Shown piece after piece: positions 50,330-58,493 of a stretch of 64,000 nucleotides of DNA; the first letter of the stretch is position 1, and each line of letters begins with the position of its first letter. The translations under genes and the position numbers were made by a program. The stretch covers positions 1 through 64,000 of the forward strand of contig CAILMF010000063.1 of assembly GCA_903835235.1 (NCBI GenBank). The letters run 5' to 3'. The notes under the pieces are model-generated. The model saw nothing but the letters and a program-made list of their open reading frames with translations, was not told the origin of the DNA and ran no database searches. This DNA is from an uncultured Rhodospirillales bacterium (lineage in GTDB: Bacteria; Pseudomonadota; Alphaproteobacteria; Acetobacterales; Acetobacteraceae).

Positions 50330-51307
50330 ATGATAAAGGCAGCAATCATCGGCCTCGGCTGGTGGGGGGAAAGGTTGTTGGACGCGGCGCGTCCCGCAGC
50401 CGGGAAAATCCGCTTCGTCCACGGCGTCAGCCCGCGCCCGGCGCTGCGCCAGGCCCTGGCCGACAAGCACGGGCTGCGACTGTCCGCGACCATTGCGGAA
50501 GCCTTGGCCGACCCGGAGGTGGAAGCTGTGGTGCTGGCCACGCCGCACAGCATGCACGCTGACCAGATCGAGCAAGTGGCCCGCGCCGGCAAGCCGGTGC
50601 TGTGCGAAAAACCCTTCACCCTGAAGCGCGCCGATGCGGTGCGCGCTGTGCAGGCCTGCCAGCAGGCCGGCGTGCTGCTGGGCATCGCGCATAACCGCCG
50701 CTTCCTGCCCGCGGTCGGCGAACTCAAGCGCATCGTGCAATCCGGCGCGCTCGGGCATTTGCTGCATATCGAAGGGCATCTGAGCAACGAGAACTCGTCC
50801 AGCAACTTCGCGCCCTGGCGGCATGACGAGGAGGAAAGCCCCGCCGGCGGGCTGACCGGCACCGGCGTGCACATGCTGGACTGCTTCGTGAACCTGGTCG
50901 GCCCCGTAAAGCGCGTGACCACGCATCTGGTAAGTTGGAAGCCGGCGCCGGGCGCGCTGGACAGTCTTTCGGTGATGCTGGAATTCGCGGGTGGCATGAC
51001 CGGCACGCTGGCCATGATCCGCGCCACGCCGCGCTATTGGCGCCTGCACGTCTTCGGCACGTCAGGCAATGCCGAGAACCACGACGAGTGCCACCTGGCG
51101 CTGCGCCTTTCCGGCCGGCCGCATGAACGCCGCAGCCTGCCGGAGGTGGATACGCTGCGCCTGGAGCTGGAAGCCTTCGCCGATGCGCTGCAAGGCGGCG
51201 CGCCCTACCCGATCACCTACGACCAGATGATCGCGACCGTCGCCGCCTTCGAGGCCATCGTGAAATCGGTGCAGGCCGGCGGCGCTACCATCGAGGTCGA
51301 GCAGTAG
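50330..51307 (+). CDS. Gfo/Idh/MocA-family NAD(P) oxidoreductase
   Basis: 325 residues with an N-terminal Rossmann fold (A-A-I-I-G-L-G-W-W-G-E-R), V-L-A-T-P-H-S-M-H, the family signature C-E-K-P-F-T-L-K-R-A, and the C-terminal substrate domain from about residue 125 (G-T-G-V-H-M-L-D, the usual G-G-x-x-x-D-x-x-x-H equivalent, with its catalytic His). Members oxidise sugars, inositols or cyclic polyols, or act on hydroxylated aromatics. The substrate is unknown, and the divergent Bug gene and convergent VOC gene suggest a catabolic role. Confidence 0.88.
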   Translation: MIKAAIIGLGWWGERLLDAARPAAGKIRFVHGVSPRPALRQALADKHGLRLSATIAEALADPEVEAVVLATPHSMHADQIEQVARAGKPVLCEKPFTLKRADAVRAVQACQQAGVLLGIAHNRRFLPAVGELKRIVQSGALGHLLHIEGHLSNENSSSNFAPWRHDEEESPAGGLTGTGVHMLDCFVNLVGPVKRVTTHLVSWKPAPGALDSLSVMLEFAGGMTGTLAMIRATPRYWRLHVFGTSGNAENHDECHLALRLSGRPHERRSLPEVDTLRLELEAFADALQGGAPYPITYDQMIATVAAFEAIVKSVQAGGATIEVEQ

Positions 51308-51325
51308 CGCCGCACGGCCGACGGC

Positions 51326-52219
51326 TCACTCCACCTCGTAGGCCGCCACCAGCGCCTCGCGCCCGGGCACGAAGTTGCGGTTGTTGATGCTGGGGTTGCG
51401 CACCGTGTAATACCAGCTGCGCGCATACAGCGGGTTCTTCACGCTGCGCACCTCATGCTCCACCTTGAACAGCAGCTTGCCGGTGTCGAGGTCGATGATG
51501 TCGATGAAGCGATACTGGAACTCGTTGTCCTCCTGGCTGATCAGCCCGCGTTCCTGCAGCTTGCGCCAGGGCCCGGAGAAGTTCACCAGCGAGATCTGGA
51601 TGTGGTGGCCGTCGAACGGCGCCAATTCCTTGTCGGTCTCGCGGAAGATCATGTCGACGCTGGCGCTGGCCTGCACCCGCGCGGCCGGGGCGCCGTCCAC
51701 CGTCTCCAGCTTGGCCGGCATGTCCAGCATTTCCTGGTAGAAGCGGACGATGCCCGGCGCCACGCCCACCGGCACGTCGAACTGCACATAGGGCATGGAC
51801 TGGTAGACGCGGCCGAACTTCTCCTCGTCCGGGCCATAGACGCGGTAGTGGTTGCCCCAGGGGCACCAGGTGTCCACGTGGCTGCCGTGGTCTTCCCAGC
51901 GGAACTGCGTGCCGAGGAGTTCGCCCTTCACCCGGTCCAGCCGCCACAGCAGTTCCTTCAGGTCCGGCACCACAATGCCGGTATGGCCGCGCAGCACCTG
52001 CGGGTTGCCGCGCGGCAGGTGGAACTGCGCGTTGGGCAGGTTGACCCACATGTTGTCGACGCCGGTCATCAGGTAGGGGTCGCGGGTCAGCCCCAGGCCG
52101 CTGACGTAGAAGGCGGTCGCCGGCAGCTGGCTCGGGATGGTCACGTTGACATGGCCGAACTCGACGCTGTTGCCGAGGTCGCCGGTGCGGCGGTCCCACT
52201 GGTTGGTTGGCATGTCCAT
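51326..52219 (-). CDS. VOC-family (glyoxalase/extradiol dioxygenase fold) protein
   Basis: 297 residues from the ATG at 52219 (GGGAGA upstream); two codons on there is another ATG. Two tandem VOC modules are visible: one from about residue 19 (V-E-F-G-H-V-N-V-T-I-P) through R-G-H-T-G-I-V-V-P-D and Y-R-V-Y-G-P-D, the second from about Y-V-Q-F-D-V-P-V through H-H-I-Q-I-S-L-V. Candidate metal residues include His in F-G-H-V-N, H-T-G and H-H-I-Q. The function is not determined (ring-cleavage dioxygenase, isomerase or lyase). It is divergent from a Bug gene 128 bp away. Confidence 0.8.
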   Translation of the reverse strand: MDMPTNQWDRRTGDLGNSVEFGHVNVTIPSQLPATAFYVSGLGLTRDPYLMTGVDNMWVNLPNAQFHLPRGNPQVLRGHTGIVVPDLKELLWRLDRVKGELLGTQFRWEDHGSHVDTWCPWGNHYRVYGPDEEKFGRVYQSMPYVQFDVPVGVAPGIVRFYQEMLDMPAKLETVDGAPAARVQASASVDMIFRETDKELAPFDGHHIQISLVNFSGPWRKLQERGLISQEDNEFQYRFIDIIDLDTGKLLFKVEHEVRSVKNPLYARSWYYTVRNPSINNRNFVPGREALVAAYEVE

Positions 52220-52347
52220 GGCGTTGGCTCTCCCTTGCTGGGCTGCGGTTGCCCCCAGCTTCGCAGGCGGCGGGCGTGGCTTCAAGCCGCCCTTGCCCCG
52301 CCGCCGCCGCCGCCGCATGCTCGGCCCAACCCAAGGGGGAGGATTGC

Positions 52348-53334
52348 TTGCGCGCCGCGACCCGCCGCAGCCTGATGGCTGCCGGCCTTGCCACCTTGGC
52401 AGGCCCGAGCCTGGCCCAGTCTACGTTCCCTCTGGCCGACTACCCCAGCCGCCCCGTGCGGGTCATCGTCCCCTTCCTGGCCGGCGGCATCCTGGATCAG
52501 TTGGGCCGCCTGCTGGCCGAGCGCCTGGCGCGCCAGATGGGCCAGCCCTTCATCGTGGAGAACCGCCCCGGCGCCGGCGGCAACCTGGGCACGCTGGCCC
52601 TGGCCCGGGCGCGCGGCGATGCCTATACGCTGGGCATCGGCAGCAGCGGCCCGCTGGCCATTTCCCCGAGCATCGAGACCAACCTGGGCTATGACCCGCT
52701 GGTGGACCTCACCCCCATCACCCTGCTGGCGCAGACGCCGCTGGTGCTGGTGGTGCCGGGCGACAGCCCCTGGCGCGACCTGCGGCAGATGATGGCGGCG
52801 CTGAAGGCCGGCGGGCCGGAGGTGCTGTACCCCACGCCAGGCGTCGGCAGCCCGCAGCTGCTGGCCGGGGAAGCCTTCCGCCAGCAGGTCGGCTTCGCCG
52901 CCGCGCCGGTGCACTACAATGGCAGCGCGCCGGTGGTGCTGGCGATACTGGCCAAGGAAATGCCCTACACCTTCGAGAACCTGACCCTGGTGCTGCAACA
53001 TATCCGCACCGGCACGCTGCGCGCGCTGGCAGTGACCAGCCGCACCCGCGCCGCGCTGCTGCCGGAGGTGCCGACCATGGCCGAGGCGGGGTTGCCGGGC
53101 TTCGAGGCCGGCGGCTGGTACGGCTTCCTCGGCCCCGCCGGCCTGCCGGAAGCGGTGGTGGCCAGGTTGCATGCCGAAGCCGTGACGGCGCTGCGCGAGC
53201 CGGTGGCCATGCAGCGCATCGCCGAGATGGGCAGCCCCAACATCACCACCACACCGGCGGAGTTCCGCACCTTCATCGCCGCGGAGACGGAGCGCTGGCG
53301 CGGGGTGATGCGGAACGCCGCGCCGGCGCGGTGA
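52348..53334 (+). CDS. Bug-family periplasmic substrate-binding protein (6)
   Basis: 328 residues from a TTG at 52348 with GGGGGAGG 5-6 nt upstream; an ATG at 52375 would cut into the signal. A twin-Arg-like signal (R-A-A-T-R-R-S-L-M-A-A-G-L-A-T-L-A-G-P-S-L-A-Q) is followed by Y-P-S-R-P-V-R-V-I-V-P-F-L-A-G-G-I-L-D, where Leu-Ala replaces the usual Pro-Pro/Ala-Pro before the Gly pair. It is divergent from the VOC gene, so the two are probably co-regulated. The intergenic DNA has a (CCG)6-like run. Confidence 0.87.
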   Translation: MRAATRRSLMAAGLATLAGPSLAQSTFPLADYPSRPVRVIVPFLAGGILDQLGRLLAERLARQMGQPFIVENRPGAGGNLGTLALARARGDAYTLGIGSSGPLAISPSIETNLGYDPLVDLTPITLLAQTPLVLVVPGDSPWRDLRQMMAALKAGGPEVLYPTPGVGSPQLLAGEAFRQQVGFAAAPVHYNGSAPVVLAILAKEMPYTFENLTLVLQHIRTGTLRALAVTSRTRAALLPEVPTMAEAGLPGFEAGGWYGFLGPAGLPEAVVARLHAEAVTALREPVAMQRIAEMGSPNITTTPAEFRTFIAAETERWRGVMRNAAPAR

Positions 53335-53404
53335 TGCCCCGGAGCGGCTGATCAACGCCGCCGCTGCTTCCACCGGCGCCGGGTAAGCGCCGGCCGACCG
53401 CCGG

Positions 53405-54484
53405 CTACTCCGGGTTCAGCGTGAACGTCAGCACCGTCTCGGCGCAGACGATGCCGCCGCGATTGCCCAGTTCCACGCTGCCGTAGCGTTGCGCGTACAC
53501 GTCCGGCAGCGGCCGCGCGCCAGGCGCCGCCAGCCACAGCCGCATCAGGTGGCGGTGGCGCTCCGGCTCCGGCCAGTTCACGAAGTCGCCGCGCGAATGC
53601 AGCATGGTGTGGTTGTGCACGAACTGCATGTCGCCCGGGCGGAACTCCACCTTCAGGTTCACGTCGTCCTCGTTGGCAATCACATCCAGCAGGTCGATCG
53701 CCGCGTGCTCATCCGCGGAAAGCCGCCGCGCCTGGGGGAAGTTCTCCTGCGCGCTGCGGATATACTGGCCGGAATAGATCGCGCTGAGCTTGCCGGCATG
53801 CCAGTGGAAGACGGGCATGTCGAACCACGGCTTCATCCCCGGCGGAATCTCGCCGCGACGGTCGGTGGGGAAGGGGTTGAACAGCAGCGGCACCAGGTCC
53901 GGCCGGCGCTTCAGTACCTCGTTGTACAGCGTGGTGCTGCTGCACAGCCGGCTCTCGCCGCCCTCCTTCGCCGTCTTCAGGCAGATCAGGCCGACGATGT
54001 CGCAGCTGTCGGTGTGGTATTCCAGCTCCCGCGTGGTTTGGTAGTAACGCACCTTCGGGTTGGCGATATCCAGCCCCAGATCCTTCACATGGCCCAGCAG
54101 ATGGCCCTTGGCGTTCTGGCTGCGGAAGGTGCCGAGGTGGCTGCCGACGCCGAGATAGGCAATCGCCGCGCCCTCGATGTCGCTGAGGTCCACCTGGAAG
54201 CCGCGCAGCACCAGAAAGCCGCGGCCTTCCAGCAATTCGCCCGAAACCCGCGCCAGCTTGGCCGCCAGCCTGGGCAGCTTGAAATTGGCCGGCGTGATTT
54301 CCCCCAGCGCCTTGCCGCCGGCCCGGTGCGCGCGCACCGCCAGGTCAAGCTCGGCCAGGTCCTCGGGCGTAAAGGGCACCACCCAATCGGTGCGGCTGCG
54401 CATCTCGCGCCCGTACCAGGCCTGCGGGCCAGCTATCGGCCCCGGCGGCAGAGCGGCAGGAGAGAGGGCGATGGCCTCGGACAT
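53405..54484 (-). CDS. TauD/TfdA-family 2-oxoglutarate/Fe(II) dioxygenase (2)
   Basis: 359 residues from the ATG at 54484. The Fe triad is visible in L-E-Y-H-T-D-S-C-D and the distal His in F-V-H-N-H-T-M-L-H-S-R. The N-terminal Q-A-W-Y-G-R-E-M-R-S-R-T-D-W is shared almost word for word with the paralogue at 59807-60856, so both belong to one larger (about 350-residue) clade of the TauD family. The substrate is unknown. It is divergent from an NADPH:quinone-type reductase across 87 bp and convergent with Bug protein 6. Confidence 0.88.
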   Translation of the reverse strand: MSEAIALSPAALPPGPIAGPQAWYGREMRSRTDWVVPFTPEDLAELDLAVRAHRAGGKALGEITPANFKLPRLAAKLARVSGELLEGRGFLVLRGFQVDLSDIEGAAIAYLGVGSHLGTFRSQNAKGHLLGHVKDLGLDIANPKVRYYQTTRELEYHTDSCDIVGLICLKTAKEGGESRLCSSTTLYNEVLKRRPDLVPLLFNPFPTDRRGEIPPGMKPWFDMPVFHWHAGKLSAIYSGQYIRSAQENFPQARRLSADEHAAIDLLDVIANEDDVNLKVEFRPGDMQFVHNHTMLHSRGDFVNWPEPERHRHLMRLWLAAPGARPLPDVYAQRYGSVELGNRGGIVCAETVLTFTLNPE

Positions 54485-54571
54485 TGGTGTTTCCCCGCTG
54501 TGGCTTTGCCCGAAGCCTGGACCGGGGCGCCGCGCGAGTCCAGGCTGCGCCGCAAACCGAGGAGACCAACC

Positions 54572-55558
54572 ATGCGCGCAGGCTATTTTACCAGTTACGG
54601 CGCGGCCCGCGACGTATTGCGCGTGGGCGACGTGCCGGACGTCTCGCCCGGCCCCGGCGAGGTGCTGGTGCGGATGATGTTCTCGGGCGTGAACCCCTCG
54701 GACGTGAACCGCCGCAGCGGCATCCGCGGGCGGGAGAACTTCCCGCTGGTGATCCCGCACAATGACGGCGCCGGCATCATCATCGCGGTCGGGCCTGGCG
54801 TGGCGGCCGAGCGCGCCGGGGAGCGGGTGTGGATCTACAATGGCCAGCGCGGCGGCCGCGCCTTCGGCACTTGTTCGGAATACATGGCGGTGGACGCCAA
54901 CCAGGCGGTGAAGCTGCCGGATGGCGAGGCGCTGGAGGTCGGCGCCTGCCTGGGCGTGCCGGCGATGACCGCCTGGTACAGCCTGTTCGCCGATGGCGAT
55001 GTGGCGGGCCGTGACGTGCTGGTGACTGGCGGTGCCGGCGCGGTAGGCCACTACGCCATCCAGATGGCCCGGCTGGCCGGGGCGCGCACCGTCATCACCA
55101 CCGTCAGCGGGGCGGAGAAGGCGGCGCATGCCGAAACGGCCGGGCCGACGCACATTCTGAACTACCGTACCCAGGATGTCGGAGCCGAGGTCATGCGGAT
55201 CACCGAGGGCCGTGGCGTGACCCGCATTGCCGAGGTGGATTTGGGCGGCAACATGGCCAACACCATGCAGGTGGCGGGGAAGAAGTGCGTCATCGGCGCC
55301 TATGCCAGCCGCGGCGGCCAGCAACCCGCCCTGCCCTTCTACGACATGCTGGCGAAGGACATGGTGGTGCGCACGGTATTCTGCAGCTTCATGGACCTGA
55401 AGCTGCGTGCCGAGGGCACCCAACGCCTGACCCAATGGATGGCGGCCGGCGACATCACCCACAGCATCGCCCGCATCCTGCCGCTGGAGGAGATCGCCAC
55501 CGCGCATGAACTGGTCGAGCGCGGCGAGGTGATCGGCAAGGTGATGCTGCGGTTCTGA
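54572..55558 (+). CDS. Zinc-free medium-chain dehydrogenase (quinone oxidoreductase-like)
   Basis: 328 residues from the ATG at 54572 with GAGGAG upstream. MDR N-domain: V-L-V-R-M-M-F-S-G-V-N-P-S-D-V-N, then I-P-H-N-D-G-A-G; no zinc Cys/His ligands. Rossmann domain: V-L-V-T-G-G-A-G-A-V-G-H-Y-A-I-Q-M-A-R, the A-x-x-G-x-x-G NADP motif. It reduces quinones or activated enones with NADPH. It shares a divergent promoter region with a TauD-like dioxygenase, so it may process the enone or quinone released by that enzyme. Confidence 0.9.
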   Translation: MRAGYFTSYGAARDVLRVGDVPDVSPGPGEVLVRMMFSGVNPSDVNRRSGIRGRENFPLVIPHNDGAGIIIAVGPGVAAERAGERVWIYNGQRGGRAFGTCSEYMAVDANQAVKLPDGEALEVGACLGVPAMTAWYSLFADGDVAGRDVLVTGGAGAVGHYAIQMARLAGARTVITTVSGAEKAAHAETAGPTHILNYRTQDVGAEVMRITEGRGVTRIAEVDLGGNMANTMQVAGKKCVIGAYASRGGQQPALPFYDMLAKDMVVRTVFCSFMDLKLRAEGTQRLTQWMAAGDITHSIARILPLEEIATAHELVERGEVIGKVMLRF

Positions 55559-55619
55559 GGCGGCTTACGCCTCACCGCCACGGTCGGGATCGACCCTCAC
55601 CGTCACGGCCAGCTTCATT

Positions 55620-55702
55620 CCCACCGTCATGGCCGGGCTTGACCCGGCCATCCCCGCAGTCAGCGCTGACAGGCGCGGGTCAAGCCCGCGCATGACGGTG
55701 GG
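55620..55702. repeat. REP-like palindromic intergenic element
   Basis: An 83-bp imperfect inverted repeat: CCCACCGTCATG at the left and CATGACGGTGGG at the right, with CCGGGCTTGACCCG facing CGGGTCAAGCCCG inside. It sits between the convergent stops at 55558 and 55708. Such GTCATG/GGGCTTGACCCG palindromes are recurrent extragenic elements in alphaproteobacterial genomes. It may double as a terminator. Confidence 0.7.
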
Positions 55703-55707
55703 GGTGG

Positions 55708-56742
55708 TCAGATCCGGTACACCCGCGCGGCGGTGTCGTGGAACAGCGCCGCCTTTTCGCTGGGGCTGACGCCGGCCGCCAGCTTCTTGCAGGCATTCCA
55801 GAACACACCGTAGCCGTAGCTGCCCTTGTCCACCGGGAAGTTGGACTGGAACATGCAGCGGGCGGCGCCGAAAGCCTCGATGCAGGTTTCGATGTAGGGC
55901 TTCCACGCCGCCACCAGCTCGTCGCTGGAAGGCGGCAGCGCGCCGTCCTCAAAGCCGAAGCCGCCGATGCGCATCCCGAGCCCGCCCAGCTTCACCGCCA
56001 CGTTCGGGCAGCGCGCCAGATCGCGGATGCTGGCTTTCCATTCGGCAAACACCGCATCCCGCTGGCCGGCATAGGGGCCAATGCCCAGCGGCCCGCCGAC
56101 ATGGTCCAGGATGATCTGCGTGCCCGGAAAGGCCTGCGCCAACTTGGCCAGGTCCGGGATCTGCCGGTGGTACAGCCAGGCGTCGAAGCTGAGCCCCAGA
56201 GGCGCCAACTGGGCGAACCCCTCGCGGAATTCGGACGAGTAAAACATGTCGCGCGGCGGCTGGTAGGCCGGGTTCAGCAGGCTGGGGTCCTCGTCCCAGG
56301 TGGAGATGTGGCGGATGCCGCGGAAGCGCCCATTCCCAGCGGCGACATGCGCCTCCAGCACGTTGCGCGCCAGGGTGCCGTGCCGCAGGTCCACATGGCC
56401 GACAATGCCCAGCGCCACGCGCGCCGGCCCATAGGCGCCGCTCTCGCTCATCGCCGCCTGGCCGACCACGAACTCGGTCTCGCCCACCGGCTTGAAGGCG
56501 TCCGGCCCCGTCGCGCGATGCATCGCGCGGCACTGGATGAACACGGTGGAAACAATGTTGTGGCCCTGCGCCAGATCGGCGGCGAAATCGCGGATCAGGT
56601 AGCGCCAGTCGGCGCGGTCCCACAGGTGGTGGTGGGGGTCGATAATCGGCAGGGTCGGGTCCAGCGCCGGTTCCACGCGCTGGGCCAACCACTCCTCACG
56701 GACCGCCAGATAGGGAGAATGCGCGGGTTGGGTGCTGCTCAT
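55708..56742 (-). CDS. Amidohydrolase-family TIM-barrel hydrolase (LigI-like)
   Basis: 344 residues from the ATG at 56742 (GGAGGAAACGACCC upstream). Motifs are I-I-D-P-H-H-H-L-W-D near residue 34, H-V-D near 107, I-R-H near 147, L-D-H-V-G-G-P-L-G near 219 and Q-S-N-F-P-V-D-K near the end. This is the amidohydrolase_2 group that includes 2-pyrone-4,6-dicarboxylate lactonase, aldonolactonases and ring-cleavage-acid decarboxylases. H-H-H replaces the simple H-x-H, as usual in the group. Its own operon is monocistronic here. Confidence 0.88.
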   Translation of the reverse strand: MSSTQPAHSPYLAVREEWLAQRVEPALDPTLPIIDPHHHLWDRADWRYLIRDFAADLAQGHNIVSTVFIQCRAMHRATGPDAFKPVGETEFVVGQAAMSESGAYGPARVALGIVGHVDLRHGTLARNVLEAHVAAGNGRFRGIRHISTWDEDPSLLNPAYQPPRDMFYSSEFREGFAQLAPLGLSFDAWLYHRQIPDLAKLAQAFPGTQIILDHVGGPLGIGPYAGQRDAVFAEWKASIRDLARCPNVAVKLGGLGMRIGGFGFEDGALPPSSDELVAAWKPYIETCIEAFGAARCMFQSNFPVDKGSYGYGVFWNACKKLAAGVSPSEKAALFHDTAARVYRI

Positions 56743-56809
56743 GGGTCGTTTCCTCCAGGGGTTTGCACGAAGGTCGCACCGGCTCGCGGCTTGCGCTAGT
56801 CATCCTGCC

Positions 56810-57307
56810 ATGCGGCTGAGCATCTACCTGGCAGGGCCGGAGGTCTTCCATCCGGAGGCCCGGGCCATTGGCGCGCGAAAACTGGCGCTGTGCGCGGCGC
56901 ACGGCTTCGCCGGCCTGTTCCCGCTGGAGGAGAACGAGGCGGCGACCGACGCGGCGGTGGCGATCTATCGCCGCAACCTCGCGCGCATGCATGCCGCCGA
57001 TGTCGTCATCGCCAACCTCACGCCGTTCCGCGGGCCGAGCGCCGACCCGGGCACGGTGTATGAACTCGGCTGGATGATCGGCCGCGGCAAGCGCGCCCTG
57101 GGCTACAGCAACGACCCGCGCGACCTGGCGGCGCGGGTGGCGCCGGACGGGCTGGCGGTGGAAGACTTCGGCGAGGCGGACAACCTGATGCTGGCCTGCG
57201 GGTTGAGCGAGGGCGGCTTTCCCATCCTGCGAGGGCCGGCGCTGCACGCCGACCCGATGCTGGACTTTTCCATGTTCGAGGCCTGCCTGCGGGCGCTACG
57301 GGGTTAG
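56810..57307 (+). CDS. Nucleoside 2-deoxyribosyltransferase-family protein
   Basis: 165 residues from the ATG at 56810. N-terminal S-I-Y-L-A-G-P-E-V-F and A-D-V-V-I-A-N-L-T-P-F-R-G followed by P-G-T-V-Y-E-L-G-W-M match the family; the Glu in Y-E-L-G is the catalytic nucleophile. It would exchange or hydrolyse bases on 2'-deoxyribonucleosides (salvage or house-cleaning). It is divergent from the amidohydrolase (67 bp apart) with no functional link evident. Confidence 0.85.
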   Translation: MRLSIYLAGPEVFHPEARAIGARKLALCAAHGFAGLFPLEENEAATDAAVAIYRRNLARMHAADVVIANLTPFRGPSADPGTVYELGWMIGRGKRALGYSNDPRDLAARVAPDGLAVEDFGEADNLMLACGLSEGGFPILRGPALHADPMLDFSMFEACLRALRG

Positions 57308-57312
57308 GCCGC

Positions 57313-57350
57313 GACCGTCCGAGGCGCCGCAGCGCCGCCGGAGGTGAAGC
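57313..57350. repeat. Isolated relative of the 54-bp hairpin repeat
   Basis: GACCGTCCGAGGCGC, then GCAGCGCCG, then GGTGAAGCG matches the repeat unit of the 2749-3073 array (GATCGTCCGAGGCGC... GGCGCCG... GTGAATCAG) over about 38 bp. It lies in the 55 bp between convergent stops at 57307 and 57363, so it may act as a hairpin terminator. Confidence 0.45.
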
Positions 57351-57362
57351 GATGACCCTGCG

Positions 57363-58469
57363 TCACGCCATCGCGCCGCGCGCGCCGATCGGCCAGACGC
57401 ATTCCACCCGGCCCTTGCGCACGCCGACATACCAGTCGTAGCGGTCCACCGTGGGGTCGCAATGGCCGGGCACCAGGCGCAGCTTTTCGCCCAAGGCCGG
57501 GGTGGCGCCGTCGCGTACCTCCATCTTGCCGTGTTCGTCGCTGAAGCTGATGCAGACCAGGCCGGGGCGCTGCCACACCAGCGGCAGGCCGCTATCCACG
57601 GCTACCGCCTTGTGCCCGGCATCCAGCACCGCCACGCCGGGGATGCTGCGGCTCATCACCGTGCTCAGCACGAACAGGCTCTGCTGGAACGGCGGCGCGT
57701 CCTCGTTGCGGGCGTAGTCGGCATCCATGAAGGCGTAGCTGCCGGCCTGGATCTCGTTGTAGACGCCGCTCGCCGCCTCATGCCGGAAGGTGCCGGTGCC
57801 GGCGCCGCCGACGATCGGGCAATCCAGCCCGCGCTGGCGCAGTTGCTCCACCGTGCGGCGGCACATCTCTGCGGCTTCCGCGATCACCGTCGCGCGCACC
57901 TCCGGCGCCCGCTTGTGTTGCGCGCTGCCGTGGTACGCCTGCAAGCCGCCGAAGATCAGGTGCTTGCTGGCGGCGATCTTCTCGGCCAGTGCCACGGCCG
58001 GCGGCCCCGGCGGCACGCCGCAGCGGGCGGCGCCGACATCGATCTCCACCAGCACCGTCAGCCGGATGCCCGCCGCCTCGGCCGCCGCGGCGCAGGCCGC
58101 AACCTGGCTCTCGTCGTCGATGCAGACCGCGACCTTGGCGATTTTGGCCAGCGCCGCCAGCCGCGCCAGCTTCTTCGGCCCGACCACTTCGTTGGAGACG
58201 AGGATATCGGGGATGCCGCCCCAGGCCAGCACTTCCGCCTCGCCCACCTTCTGCACGCATTGGCCGATGGCGCCGCGGCGCATCTGCTGGTGTGCCACCA
58301 CCGCCGACTTGTGCGTCTTGGCGTGCGCCCTGAGCTTCGCGCCAGTGGGCGCCAGCAAGGACGCCATCAGGTCCAGGTTGTGCTCGAAGGCATCGAGGTC
58401 CAGCAGCAGCGCGGGGGTCTCGACATCCTCTTCGCGCATGCCGGGTTCGGCGGGCGGGTGTTGCAGCAT
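57363..58469 (-). CDS. DSD1-family PLP enzyme (D-threonine aldolase/D-serine dehydratase-like)
   Basis: 368 residues of the fold-type III (alanine-racemase-like barrel) PLP family. The PLP Lys is in R-A-H-A-K-T-H-K, with V-E-I-D-V-G-A-A-R-C-G, and the C-terminal metal site is the H-x-C of V-P-G-H-C-D-P-T-V, as in D-threonine aldolase, 3-hydroxyaspartate aldolase and DSD1. It cleaves or dehydrates a D-3-hydroxy amino acid. It is the last of a six-gene operon, 24 nt after the LLM monooxygenase, so it may act on a hydroxylated amino acid formed by the upstream oxygenases. Confidence 0.9.
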   Translation of the reverse strand: MLQHPPAEPGMREEDVETPALLLDLDAFEHNLDLMASLLAPTGAKLRAHAKTHKSAVVAHQQMRRGAIGQCVQKVGEAEVLAWGGIPDILVSNEVVGPKKLARLAALAKIAKVAVCIDDESQVAACAAAAEAAGIRLTVLVEIDVGAARCGVPPGPPAVALAEKIAASKHLIFGGLQAYHGSAQHKRAPEVRATVIAEAAEMCRRTVEQLRQRGLDCPIVGGAGTGTFRHEAASGVYNEIQAGSYAFMDADYARNEDAPPFQQSLFVLSTVMSRSIPGVAVLDAGHKAVAVDSGLPLVWQRPGLVCISFSDEHGKMEVRDGATPALGEKLRLVPGHCDPTVDRYDWYVGVRKGRVECVWPIGARGAMA

Positions 58470-58493
58470 CGGCGGTGGCTCCTCGTCTGGCGC

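Noticed and set aside
49264-51027. Minus-strand frame extending the Bug gene to 587 residues
   Set aside because: The signal peptide and ribosome-binding site place the start at 50208. The extension overlaps the oxidoreductase gene on the other strand.
52290-52320. CCG trinucleotide run as a phase-variable tract
   Set aside because: It is short, in GC-rich DNA, and just ahead of the chosen TTG start and outside both coding regions; no evidence of a switching role.
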